Shown here in pieces: positions 18,077 through 26,531 of a DNA stretch of 55,343 nt; positions within the stretch are counted from its first letter, which is position 1; every line of letters starts with the position of its first letter. The notes under the pieces are model-generated. The model made no database searches and was not told where the DNA came from. It saw only the letters and a list, made by a program, of their open reading frames with translations. The DNA is from Yersinia thracica. GTDB lineage: Bacteria > Pseudomonadota > Gammaproteobacteria > Enterobacterales > Enterobacteriaceae. The DNA lies in contig NZ_CABHXX010000100.1 in assembly GCF_902170565.1 (NCBI RefSeq), positions 1-55,343 on the forward strand, given 5' to 3'. Made by a program: the position numbers and the translations under genes.

Positions 18077-18154
18077 CGTGCCTTACACCTTACGGAAACA
18101 CAAAAATACAATTATACGCGTTTATTCATTAATCGGAATAATCAGATTCGTCTG

Positions 18155-18841
18155 TTAAAGCAAAAAGTGCCGGGCCAGCATCGGGCCGGTAAAGGTCTTT
18201 TTCAGGTAAAAACCACGAGGTAACGTCATGATAGGCTGCCCATGTTCGCCGATGGCTTCAGTCAATGCACGGCTGTTGGCCGCTTTCGGACGCAACTGCA
18301 ATACTTCGCCATGGCGAGCGGTGATGGTTTCCACTTTACCCAAAACGATAAGATCCATTAACTCTTCCCAATCGCATCGCAGTAATTCTTCCTCTTCCTC
18401 ATTAGGGCTCCACAATAAAGGCGCGCCCACACGGCGTTGCGCTAACGGAATTTGCCGCTCCCCTTCGACCGGCACCCACAACACCCGGGCGAGCTTGTGC
18501 CGCACGTGGCTGCTTTCCCAGGTGATACCGCTATTACCAGTCAGTGGGGCGACGCAGACGAAAGTTGTCTCCAGCGGCTTGCCTTGGGTATTGATAGGAA
18601 TGGTTTTCAGCTCGATACCAATATCGGCAAAATCCTGTTCAGGTTTACTGCCTGCGCTGGCCCCCAGATAGAATTCTAGCAACATACCCACCCAGCCTTT
18701 GACGCGTTTTAAATCAGCTGGAATATTCCAGCCCGCTCTGATGGCCAATTCGCCGAGAGTAAAACCTGATAATGATTCAGCACGTTGAAAAAGTTGATGT
18801 TCATCAGTGGGTGGTGCCGGGGGCAGTGAATAAACAGACAT
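18155..18841 (-). CDS. mutH: DNA mismatch repair endonuclease MutH
   Basis: 228 aa. MutH nicks the unmethylated strand at hemimethylated GATC sites after activation by MutS-MutL. The PD-(D/E)XK-like catalytic residues are Asp70, Glu77 and Lys79 in [11 protein letters not shown], at exactly the E. coli positions. The C-terminal strand-discrimination part and [18 protein letters not shown] tail are intact. It is divergent from rppH across a 697-bp region holding DnaA boxes and several GATC sites. Confidence 0.96.
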   Translation of the reverse strand: MSVYSLPPAPPTDEHQLFQRAESLSGFTLGELAIRAGWNIPADLKRVKGWVGMLLEFYLGASAGSKPEQDFADIGIELKTIPINTQGKPLETTFVCVAPLTGNSGITWESSHVRHKLARVLWVPVEGERQIPLAQRRVGAPLLWSPNEEEEELLRCDWEELMDLIVLGKVETITARHGEVLQLRPKAANSRALTEAIGEHGQPIMTLPRGFYLKKTFTGPMLARHFLL

Positions 18842-19020
18842 AGAGTGGAAACCTGCTAAAGTCGGTTAAAAAACAAGCTGAAATAAAAGTGACCGTAGAT
18901 GTATTGTTATCCAGTCCAGCACAAATGAATAATAGCATGATTTAACGGAAGTTTTCTTTCCATCCCTACTGGAAATACTTTTATTTTGGCTATCTTGTAC
19001 ACCTGCTGACAGGAATAATG

Positions 19021-19366
19021 AACAGGATCTTACACCTATTTATCCACAGATTTATTGGATAACCCCAATAAATCATGATCACTGGTTCAATTTACAGCCT
19101 TGACGACAGGTTTTTTTGCGAGTTTTTCTCTTTTTTGCACAACTTTGCCTCATTATCTGTGGATAAAAACTGCATTGATGGATCTTTAGCCAGCCTCAGA
19201 TCTAAAACGGATACAGATCACATTTATGGGGTGTGTATACCTGTGGGAAACCTGTTATTTCATTGAAATTAATCACTTATTTTTTTGGATATTTTTAGCG
19301 TATAATTGCGTTAAAATGAGTTGTACCTGCTTTTCCCTAGAGTTCTGCACACCTATATCCACAGAA
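19021..19366. promoter_or_regulatory. DARS2-like DnaA-reactivating sequence (DnaA box cluster in the mutH-rppH gap)
   Basis: A consensus DnaA box TTATCCACA lies at 19040-19048, facing ATTGGATAA (a two-mismatch box in reverse) at 19054-19062, 5 bp apart. A second consensus box is at 19158-19166 in reverse (TGTGGATAA), and ATATCCACA (one mismatch) is at 19355-19363. Five GATC sites fall between 19026 and 19220. E. coli DARS2, which promotes exchange of ADP for ATP on DnaA with help from IHF and Fis, is located in this same mutH-rppH interval. Position plus box arrangement support the assignment; exact limits and IHF/Fis sites are not resolved. The rest of the 697-bp gap holds no convincing gene; TATAAT at 19301-19306 may belong to a promoter for rppH. 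Confidence 0.75.
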
Positions 19367-19538
19367 AAAGTGAATAAAATAGCGAGTGTAGACCCCAGGG
19401 TGTTTATAACTTTGCCAATATCTGTGAGTTATCCCAGAGTTATCAGGTTTGGCTGGCGGATAAGCAGTGGTTTACCGCCTGTTGCTAGTGTGAAACAATC
19501 AGAGCATCTTTGAGTTTTAAGCTTATCGAGGTAGTCCG

Positions 19539-20066
19539 GTGATCGATGATGATGGCTACCGCCCGAACGTGGGTATCGTAATTTGTAATCGGCAGGGAGA
19601 AGTGTTGTGGGCCAGGCGTTACGGTCAGCACTCTTGGCAGTTTCCTCAAGGCGGGATAAATCCCGGTGAAACACCAGAGCAGGCAATGTATCGTGAACTT
19701 TTTGAAGAGGTAGGACTTAACAAAAAGGATGTCCGAATTCTGGCTTCAACCCGTAACTGGTTACGTTACAAATTACCAAAACGTTTGGTGCGTTGGGATA
19801 CAAAGCCGGTGTGCATCGGCCAAAAACAGCGATGGTTTCTACTACAGTTAATGTGTAATGAAGCCGATATCAACATGCAGCGCAGCAGCACTCCGGAGTT
19901 TGATGGCTGGCGATGGGTCAGTTATTGGTATCCGGTGCGTCAGGTGGTGTCTTTTAAACGGGATGTTTATCGCCGCGTGATGAAAGAGTTTGCAACTACT
20001 GTAATGCCTGTGCAGGAGATTGCTCCGCCACGGGTACCACCCGCTTATCGTCGTAAAAGAGGTTAA
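19539..20066 (+). CDS. rppH: RNA pyrophosphohydrolase RppH
   Basis: 175 aa from a GTG start, chosen because [14 protein letters not shown] aligns exactly with the E. coli N-terminus. RppH removes pyrophosphate from the 5' end of triphosphorylated or diphosphorylated RNAs and so starts RNase E-dependent decay. The Nudix box [20 protein letters not shown] (residues 38-57, continuing VGL) has the metal-binding glutamates. It is followed after 12 bp by ptsP, as in E. coli, so the two form an operon. Confidence 0.97.
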   Translation: MIDDDGYRPNVGIVICNRQGEVLWARRYGQHSWQFPQGGINPGETPEQAMYRELFEEVGLNKKDVRILASTRNWLRYKLPKRLVRWDTKPVCIGQKQRWFLLQLMCNEADINMQRSSTPEFDGWRWVSYWYPVRQVVSFKRDVYRRVMKEFATTVMPVQEIAPPRVPPAYRRKRG

Positions 20067-20078
20067 GTTAAGCCGATC

Positions 20079-22325
20079 ATGCTCACGCGTTTGCGAGAAA
20101 TAGTTGAGAAAGTGGCGATGGCAACCAGCCTAACGGATGCGTTAGAGCTGTTGGTCAATGAAACCTGTCTGGCGATGGACACGGAAGTTTGCTCGATTTA
20201 TCTGGCAGACAATGACCGCCGTTGTTATTACCTGATGGCGACACGGGGTTTGAAAAAGCCCCGTGGTCGCACCATTACGCTGGCCTTTGACGAGGGTATC
20301 GTCGGGCTAGTCGGGCGTCTGGCCGAGCCAATCAACCTGGCAGATGCTCAGAGCCACCCCAGTTTTAAATATGTTCCCCAAGTCAAAGAGGACCGCTTCC
20401 GGGCGTTTCTCGGGGTTCCTATTATTTATCGCCGTCAATTACTCGGCGTGCTGGTGGTTCAGCAACGTGAGCATCGTCAGTTTGATGAGAGCGAAGAGTC
20501 GTTCATGGTCACGCTGGCAACGCAACTGGCGGGCATCCTTTCTCAATCTCAGCTAAATGCTATTTTTGGCCAATATCGCCAGACGCGGATCCGCGCACTC
20601 GCTGCGGCTCCCGGTGTTGCGGTTGCCGAGGGCTGGCAGGATACTTCGCAGCCTTCCCTGGATTTGGTTTATGAAGCCTCGACACTCGATACCGCCCAAG
20701 AACGCGAACGTCTAACCCAAGCGCTGGAAGAGGCTGCGGCCGAATTCCGCCGTTTCAGTAAGCGCTTTGCCGCCAGCTCACAAAAAGAGAGCGCGGCGAT
20801 TTTCGATCTCTATTCCCACTTGCTTAATGATGCCCGCCTAAAGCGCGAACTTTTTGCTCAAATTGACGCCGGATCCGTGGCGGAATGGGCAGTTAAGCAA
20901 GTAGTCGAACAATTTGCTGCGCAGTTTGCCAGCTTGCAAGACACTTATATGCGCGAGCGCGCCAGTGATCTGCGAGCATTAGGCCAGCGCTTGCTATTTC
21001 ATCTCGACGACAGCCCCTCTGGGGCCAGTCAGTGGCCTGAGCGTTTTATTCTGGTGGCTGATGAGCTAACCGCCACACTCTTGGCCGAAGTGCCACAGGA
21101 TCGCCTCGCCGGTGTTGTGGTGCGTGATGGCGCGGCTAACTCCCATGCCGCCATTTTAGTGCGCGCCATGGGGATCCCGACGGTCATGGGCGCGGATATT
21201 CAACCCGCGTTACTGAATCAGCGGTTACTGATTGTTGATGGTTATCGTGGTGAAGTGCTGGTTGATCCTGAGCCGGTGCTGGTCAAAGAGTATCAACGGC
21301 TGGTCACGGAAGAGATTGAACTTAGCAAACTGGCTGAAGATGATGTTGAACAACCCGCCGCCCTGAGAAGTGGTGAGCGGATTCAGGTGATGCTGAATGC
21401 GGGTCTTAGCCCGGAACATGAGCAACTACTGGGGGGACGAGTGGATGGCGTGGGCCTATATCGCACCGAAATCCCGTTTATGCTGCAAAGTGGCTTCCCA
21501 TCAGAGGAAGAGCAAGTGGCGCAGTATCAGGGCATGTTGCAGCTTTACCCGAACAAACCGGTAACACTCAGAACACTGGACATCGGTGCTGATAAACAGC
21601 TTCCTTACATGCCTATCAGTGAAGAGAATCCCTGTCTGGGCTGGCGCGGCATCCGTGTCACTCTCGATCAGCCCGAGATCTTTTTGATCCAAGTCAGAGC
21701 GATGCTTAGAGCCAATGCTGGAACCGGCAATCTGGGGATTTTATTGCCGATGATCACCAGTTTGGAAGAGGTCGACGAGGCAAAACGCCTGATTGATCGT
21801 GCGGGTCGTGAAGTTCAAGAACTTCTGGGCCATGAATTACCCCAGCCAAAACTGGGCGTGATGGTTGAAGTGCCAGCCATGATATTTATGCTGCCGTATC
21901 TGAAATCGCGGGTTGATTTTATCTCGGTCGGCACCAACGACCTGACCCAATATTTGCTGGCGGTAGACCGCAATAATACCCGCGTGGCTTCACTGTATGA
22001 CAGTTTACACCCCGCGATGCTACAAGTGCTTAGCCACATCTTGACGCAGGCGACCCAATCTGGCCTGCAAGTCAGTTTGTGTGGTGAAATGGCCGGTGAT
22101 CCTATGGGCGCTTTATTGCTGGTCGGGTTAGGTTATCGCAATCTCAGCATGAATGGCCGTAGTGTGGCGCGCATTAAATACCTGCTGCGGAATATCGATT
22201 TAGTGGATGCACAAGCTCTGGCCGAGCGGGTATTAAGCGCGCAAATGACCACTGATGTACGCCATTTAACTGCGGCATTTATGGAGCGCAAAGGGCTAGG
22301 GGGCCTGATTCGCGGTGGTAAATAA
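20079..22325 (+). CDS. ptsP: PTS-Ntr enzyme I, phosphoenolpyruvate-protein phosphotransferase
   Basis: 748 aa: N-terminal GAF domain (about 1-160), then the enzyme I modules. The phospho-accepting histidine is codon 356 in NSHAAILVRAMGIP, the position known in E. coli. The C-terminal PEP-binding barrel has GVGLYRTEIPFM, the metal-site SVGTNDLTQYLLAVDRN and the catalytic Cys in LCGEMAGDP. It phosphorylates NPr and EIIA-Ntr (genes elsewhere) and links nitrogen status (glutamine sensed by GAF) to potassium and cell-envelope control. It is cotranscribed with rppH. Confidence 0.96.
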   Translation: MLTRLREIVEKVAMATSLTDALELLVNETCLAMDTEVCSIYLADNDRRCYYLMATRGLKKPRGRTITLAFDEGIVGLVGRLAEPINLADAQSHPSFKYVPQVKEDRFRAFLGVPIIYRRQLLGVLVVQQREHRQFDESEESFMVTLATQLAGILSQSQLNAIFGQYRQTRIRALAAAPGVAVAEGWQDTSQPSLDLVYEASTLDTAQERERLTQALEEAAAEFRRFSKRFAASSQKESAAIFDLYSHLLNDARLKRELFAQIDAGSVAEWAVKQVVEQFAAQFASLQDTYMRERASDLRALGQRLLFHLDDSPSGASQWPERFILVADELTATLLAEVPQDRLAGVVVRDGAANSHAAILVRAMGIPTVMGADIQPALLNQRLLIVDGYRGEVLVDPEPVLVKEYQRLVTEEIELSKLAEDDVEQPAALRSGERIQVMLNAGLSPEHEQLLGGRVDGVGLYRTEIPFMLQSGFPSEEEQVAQYQGMLQLYPNKPVTLRTLDIGADKQLPYMPISEENPCLGWRGIRVTLDQPEIFLIQVRAMLRANAGTGNLGILLPMITSLEEVDEAKRLIDRAGREVQELLGHELPQPKLGVMVEVPAMIFMLPYLKSRVDFISVGTNDLTQYLLAVDRNNTRVASLYDSLHPAMLQVLSHILTQATQSGLQVSLCGEMAGDPMGALLLVGLGYRNLSMNGRSVARIKYLLRNIDLVDAQALAERVLSAQMTTDVRHLTAAFMERKGLGGLIRGGK

Positions 22326-22420
22326 CTTTTCAATGGTAAAAAACTTCGCGGTAATAAATAGCATCGGCTGGGTTTACAGAACTTTTCTGTTTGGTGCAGC
22401 CCAGACACCCCCAGCCCTAT

Positions 22421-22428
22421 GCTATTAT
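22421..22428 (+). promoter_or_regulatory. Candidate extended -10 for lgt-thyA
   Basis: TATTAT at 22423-22428 is preceded by TG one base away (TGCTATTAT from 22420), an extended -10 pattern, about 70 bp upstream of lgt. No good -35 is present. The 173-bp ptsP-lgt gap otherwise holds only small imperfect inverted repeats. Confidence 0.4.
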
Positions 22429-22498
22429 GCGCTACCTGTCGCCCTAACCGGGCAAGAACATTAATTTTCTCAAAACAAGAGATATTTCGTGGTGATAG

Positions 22499-23371
22499 AT
22501 GAGCAATAGCTATCTGGCGTTTCCTAAATTTGATCCGGTCATTTTCTCCATTGGCCCGGTTTCCCTGCATTGGTATGGCCTGATGTATTTGGTGGGCTTT
22601 GTCTTCGCGATGTGGTTGGCGGTTCGTCGGGCCAATAAACCGGGTAGTGGCTGGACCAAAGAAGAAGTCGAAAATCTGCTTTACGCCGGTTTCCTCGGGG
22701 TGTTTGTTGGTGGTCGTGTCGGTTATGTTCTGTTCTATAACCTGCCGATGTTCCTCGATAATCCACTGTACCTGTTTAAGGTATGGGATGGCGGCATGTC
22801 ATTCCACGGCGGTCTGATTGGTGTTATCTGTGTGATGCTGTGGTTTGCTCGCCGCACCAAGCGCCATTTCTTCCAGGTTGCTGATTTTATGGCTCCATTG
22901 ATTCCATTTGGTTTAGGTGCCGGCCGTTTGGGTAACTTTATCAATGGCGAGCTGTGGGGCCGTGTCACGACAGATACCCCATGGGCAATGCTGTTCCCGA
23001 CCTCTCGGGGGGAAGATATTGCGATTGTTGCCGCCGACCCGGCTAAATGGCAGGCGATTTTCAATCAATATGGTGTATTGCCGCGCCACCCATCGCAACT
23101 GTATGAAATGATTCTGGAAGGGGTGGTGTTGTTTATCATCCTGAACTTATTTATCCGCAAGCCGCGCCCGATGGGCAGTGTTTCCGGCCTGTTCCTGATT
23201 GGTTATGGCGCGTTCCGTATTATTGTTGAATGTTTCCGCCAGCCAGATGCCCAGCTCGGCTTGTTCGACGGCGTGATCAGCATGGGGCAGATTCTCTCTG
23301 TGCCTATGATTCTGGCCGGTATCATTATGATGATTTGGGCGTATCGCCGTCCTGCGCAACAACTTTCGTGA
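22499..23371 (+). CDS. lgt: Prolipoprotein diacylglyceryl transferase
   Basis: 290 aa, about seven membrane segments. Lgt transfers diacylglycerol from phosphatidylglycerol to the lipobox cysteine of prolipoproteins, the first step of lipoprotein maturation, in the inner membrane. The family signature [13 protein letters not shown] (near residue 142) and HPSQLYE are intact, and [11 protein letters not shown] near the start contains conserved residues. It lies 6 bp upstream of thyA; the pair is translationally coupled in E. coli as well. Two lipoproteins in this window (MltA, YgdI) are substrates by inference. Confidence 0.97.
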   Translation: MSNSYLAFPKFDPVIFSIGPVSLHWYGLMYLVGFVFAMWLAVRRANKPGSGWTKEEVENLLYAGFLGVFVGGRVGYVLFYNLPMFLDNPLYLFKVWDGGMSFHGGLIGVICVMLWFARRTKRHFFQVADFMAPLIPFGLGAGRLGNFINGELWGRVTTDTPWAMLFPTSRGEDIAIVAADPAKWQAIFNQYGVLPRHPSQLYEMILEGVVLFIILNLFIRKPRPMGSVSGLFLIGYGAFRIIVECFRQPDAQLGLFDGVISMGQILSVPMILAGIIMMIWAYRRPAQQLS

Positions 23372-23377
23372 GGTAAC

Positions 23378-24172
23378 ATGAAACAGTATCTGGATTTGAT
23401 GAAAAAAGTGCTGGAAGAAGGCACTCCTAAAGATGACCGTACCGGTACTGGGACGGTGTCAATTTTTGGGCATCAGATGCGTTTCAATTTACAAGATGGT
23501 TTCCCGCTGGTGACCACCAAGCGCTGCCATTTACGTTCCATCATCCATGAGCTGTTATGGTTCCTCAATGGCGATACCAATATTGCTTATCTGAAGGAAA
23601 ATAATGTCTCAATTTGGGATGAATGGGCGGATGAAAACGGTGACCTTGGCCCGGTTTATGGTAAGCAATGGCGCGCCTGGGGCGCAGCTGATGGCCGCCA
23701 GATTGACCAATTGAGTAAAGTGGTGCACCAGCTCAAGCAAGACCCAAACTCCCGCCGTATCATTGTTTCTGCATGGAATGTCGGTGAATTGGATCAAATG
23801 GCTTTGGCACCATGCCACGCTTTCTTCCAGTTCTATGTGGCTGATGGCAAGCTGTCTTGTCAGCTATATCAACGTTCTTGCGATGTGTTCCTCGGTTTAC
23901 CATTTAACATCGCCAGCTACGCATTATTGGTGCATATGATGGCGCAGCAATGTGATTTGGAAGTGGGGGATTTTGTCTGGACGGGTGGTGATACGCACTT
24001 ATACAGCAACCATATTGATCAGACACATCTGCAATTGAGCCGCGAACCACGGGCATTACCGAAGCTGATTATCAAACGTAAACCTGATTCATTGTTTGAC
24101 TATCGTTTCGACGATTTTGAAATTGAAGGGTATGACCCTCACCCCGGCATTAAAGCGCCGATTGCTATCTAA
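23378..24172 (+). CDS. thyA: Thymidylate synthase ThyA
   Basis: 264 aa, the length of E. coli ThyA. It methylates dUMP to dTMP with methylenetetrahydrofolate. The catalytic nucleophile is Cys146 in [12 protein letters not shown]; the phosphate-binding RRIIVSAWN and the dUMP-contacting [18 protein letters not shown] are intact. The AGGT ribosome binding site follows the lgt stop directly. A hairpin lies 12 bp after its stop. Confidence 0.98.
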   Translation: MKQYLDLMKKVLEEGTPKDDRTGTGTVSIFGHQMRFNLQDGFPLVTTKRCHLRSIIHELLWFLNGDTNIAYLKENNVSIWDEWADENGDLGPVYGKQWRAWGAADGRQIDQLSKVVHQLKQDPNSRRIIVSAWNVGELDQMALAPCHAFFQFYVADGKLSCQLYQRSCDVFLGLPFNIASYALLVHMMAQQCDLEVGDFVWTGGDTHLYSNHIDQTHLQLSREPRALPKLIIKRKPDSLFDYRFDDFEIEGYDPHPGIKAPIAI

Positions 24173-24184
24173 CTATCTCATCTG

Positions 24185-24213
24185 CTGACCGGAGCTATTA
24201 CGGCTCCGGTCAG
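24185..24213 (+). terminator. Hairpin after thyA
   Basis: CTGACCGGAGC at 24185-24195 and GCTCCGGTCAG at 24203-24213 form an 11-bp perfect stem with a 7-base loop. The following sequence (GTTATCCTCTC) is only mildly T-rich, so this may be an attenuating or RNA 3'-stabilising hairpin rather than a strong terminator. Confidence 0.5.
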
Positions 24214-24422
24214 GTTATCCTCTCAATTACCATCATCCTCTTAACTACAATCATCCTCCCAGTTGTAAAAATGCGAGCTGTGCCGCACCCATTTTTGTAT
24301 CTCTGTCGCCAATAAAAAAACTTTGCGCACCTCTTCCAGCCTGAGTAAACCGCTGCTGGATATCAAACTTTCACGAGGTAAACTCACGCCATGAAAACCA
24401 ACCTACGGCTCAATAAACTGCG

Positions 24423-24920
24423 ATGTATAAAAATAATATCCTTAAAAAACAAAATGGTATAAGCCTCATTGAGCTGCTGTTAGTCATTGCCTTAGCCGGC
24501 ATTATGGCCGTGTGGGGGGGACAAAATTGGCATCATTATCGGCAACGGGAGAGGCTCGCGGACAGTGCTCGTCAGCTACTTGCCTTTCTAACTCATTTAC
24601 AGGCCAAAACTAATCGCAGTAACAACACGGCATTGTTATGGGTACAGCAAGAGGGTCAGGGGTGTTTAGGCAGTGGTGATAAGCCTGTTATGCCCTGTTC
24701 GTCATTAGATAGTTCAGTGTTTATTCCACCTTATCTTGATGTTTCTATTACGATTCCTTTGAAAAAAGAAATGGGTTTCTTTGGTATAAGAAATACGGCA
24801 CAAGCAGGAAATATAATGCTCAGTAATCCGGCTGGGGGGATTCGGCTAATTATCTCTAGTCGCGGGCGAATGAGGCTATGCAGCGATAAGCAATCAATAT
24901 CGGGTATTCATTTATGCTAG
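24423..24920 (+). CDS. ppdA: Prepilin-like protein PpdA
   Basis: 165 aa with a type IV prepilin N-terminus: short basic leader ending in Gly, then ISLIELLLVIALAGIMAVWG with the essential Glu at +5. C-terminal features (FFGIRNTAQAGNI, GRMRLC) match E. coli PpdA. The protein would be processed by a PilD-type peptidase; its role in assembly of a pseudopilus is not established. It is the first of four coupled genes. The ATG used has no ribosome binding site; an ATG at 24391 in another frame sits behind GAGG and could reach this frame by one extra A in the run at 24441-24446. Confidence 0.8.
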   Translation: MYKNNILKKQNGISLIELLLVIALAGIMAVWGGQNWHHYRQRERLADSARQLLAFLTHLQAKTNRSNNTALLWVQQEGQGCLGSGDKPVMPCSSLDSSVFIPPYLDVSITIPLKKEMGFFGIRNTAQAGNIMLSNPAGGIRLIISSRGRMRLCSDKQSISGIHLC

Positions 24921-25540
24921 CAATGATAAAAAAACCAGAGGCTGCCGTATCAGGTTACTTTTCACATAAACGTATTACGGGTTTTACCCTGCCCGAAATG
25001 ATGCTGGCGCTGAGTGTTGGTAGTTTGATTATTATGGCTGCCACCCAGACTTTCCCCCGGTTACACAAGCAAATAACAAAGTTACAACAGCACTATCATC
25101 TGGAGTTAGCGCTGAGCCAGACTATGGATGTACTGGAAAAAGACCTGCGGCGGGCTGGATTTTGTCACGGTGAGTGCCAGGGCAACGCGATTGCTACACA
25201 ACATTATCCAGGGGAAGTGGCAAACTCTTGCTTGATTGTTGCTTATGACCTCAACCGCAATGGTCGGTGGGAAGGGGAGAAACATCAGGAATCTGAATAC
25301 TTTGGTTACCGGCTACGCAATAAAGCATTAGAAGGTCAGCGCGGCGAGCTGAATTGTTCTGGCAGTGGTTGGGAAAAACTGTTTGATCCACAAAACATCA
25401 CCATCACGCACTTTTCTGTTACGCCATTACTGCAGCAAACTCCGGGTCAGGTTTATCGCGTGCAACTGGCGGGTCAAAACACCGGTAACCCGGCAATACA
25501 TCGGCAACTGAGTTATACCATCCGTGGGAATAATTTATGA
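24914..25540 (+). CDS. ppdB: Prepilin-like protein PpdB
   Basis: 208 aa. After a long leader, GFTLPEMMLALSVGSLIIMA is a type III/IV pseudopilin start with Glu at +5. It overlaps the 3' end of ppdA by 7 bp and ygdB by 4 bp, so the cluster is translationally coupled. The order ppdA-ppdB-ygdB-ppdC between thyA and recC is the E. coli order. In other bacteria such minor pseudopilins prime type IV pilus or type II secretion pseudopilus assembly; the partner machinery is not in this window. Confidence 0.85.
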   Translation: MLAMIKKPEAAVSGYFSHKRITGFTLPEMMLALSVGSLIIMAATQTFPRLHKQITKLQQHYHLELALSQTMDVLEKDLRRAGFCHGECQGNAIATQHYPGEVANSCLIVAYDLNRNGRWEGEKHQESEYFGYRLRNKALEGQRGELNCSGSGWEKLFDPQNITITHFSVTPLLQQTPGQVYRVQLAGQNTGNPAIHRQLSYTIRGNNL

Positions 25541-26004
25541 GATGTGACCATCAACGGGGAACAAGTACCTTGGCTGCTGTTGCTACCCTTTTTTCTCTGG
25601 GTTTATTTCTGTTATCAGCTTTACACCGGCAATTGGATAATGTTCAACATATTACAGCGGAGGAACAGCACCATTTACGGGCCTTTAATCAGGCGGCATC
25701 ATCATTGAATTGGGGGGCGGGGCAAAGGTGGTCATTCAGTATGCCGTGGCAGGCCAGTTCAACATGGCATTGCAATGAGCACCTACAATATGGTTTAAAA
25801 GCCTGTCTTAAACCAGCCTCGCTGCCCGGTTTTTTTATCCTCAGGGGTGAGAGTCAATCTCCCGGAATACTATCGCCGCTGATGCTCTATCAACGTGTCA
25901 AACTGCATTCCAGCCAGGGGGCTAGAGGAGAACATCGGTTGGTTAAGGTTGCTCATGGTTGGTCAGATTTTTGCCCGTATAAGGATGTACAATTTTGTCT
26001 TTAG
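25537..26004 (+). CDS. ygdB: YgdB, minor-pilin-like protein of the ppd cluster
   Basis: 155 aa with one N-terminal hydrophobic segment (LAAVATLFSLGLFLLSALHR) after a short basic stretch, similar to PilX-type minor pilins, which lack the usual +5 Glu. It overlaps ppdB by 4 bp (ATGA) and the start of ppdC by 10 bp. E. coli YgdB (DUF2509) occupies the same place. It carries several cysteines in the second half (HCNEHL, LKACLKP, DFCPY, FCL) that could form periplasmic disulfides. Confidence 0.8.
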   Translation: MRCDHQRGTSTLAAVATLFSLGLFLLSALHRQLDNVQHITAEEQHHLRAFNQAASSLNWGAGQRWSFSMPWQASSTWHCNEHLQYGLKACLKPASLPGFFILRGESQSPGILSPLMLYQRVKLHSSQGARGEHRLVKVAHGWSDFCPYKDVQFCL

Positions 26005-26381
26005 TAGGATATCGACATACCAAAAAGTTAGGGAATTCCATTTATCAACAAGGGTTTAGTCTCCCAGAGGTTTTAATTGCCGCACTTTTTTTCTCGGTCT
26101 CACTCCTGGGGTTACTGCAATACCATCAGGCACTTTTGCAGGGTTTTTCCTCTTTGTGGCAGCAACGCCAGGCGTGGTCTTTGCTTAATCAACATATTGA
26201 AAGTAGCGGTGGTGAAGCCACCAAAGCGCTTACCTCGGGAATGAAGCCTAACTGGCAATATCACCAGCTTATAAATCGAATTGATGGGGACTGTACGGAG
26301 TTTACATTCATCCTGAAAATGCAATCTAAGCAGCAGGCAGAATTAAGTCGGTGGTTTTGCATTGTGAGTGAGGGCGGCTAA
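25995..26381 (+). CDS. ppdC: Prepilin-like protein PpdC
   Basis: 128 aa. GFSLPEVLIAALFFSVSLLG gives a clear prepilin cleavage site and +5 Glu. The only plausible start before it is a TTG at 25995, overlapping the ygdB stop; the leader would then be 20 residues, long for this class. Translation probably depends on coupling to ygdB. It ends 150 bp before recC; the gap holds no clear terminator. Confidence 0.8.
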   Translation: MSLVGYRHTKKLGNSIYQQGFSLPEVLIAALFFSVSLLGLLQYHQALLQGFSSLWQQRQAWSLLNQHIESSGGEATKALTSGMKPNWQYHQLINRIDGDCTEFTFILKMQSKQQAELSRWFCIVSEGG

Positions 26382-26531
26382 CCACGCAGCTATAAATATG
26401 ATAATGAAGATAACCTATTGCACTCACTCATTATCAAGTTAGAGTATTAAACTTCAGGATTTATCCGCAAGTGGTGGTCAGTTGGTTTAATCATTTATGG
26501 ATATTCTTCATCGAGTTTTAAGGGAGCCATC

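Noticed and set aside
19075-19513. Two open frames in the mutH-rppH gap
   Set aside because: They cross DnaA boxes, have no ribosome sites and no coding-like composition; the gap is better explained as the DARS2-like site.
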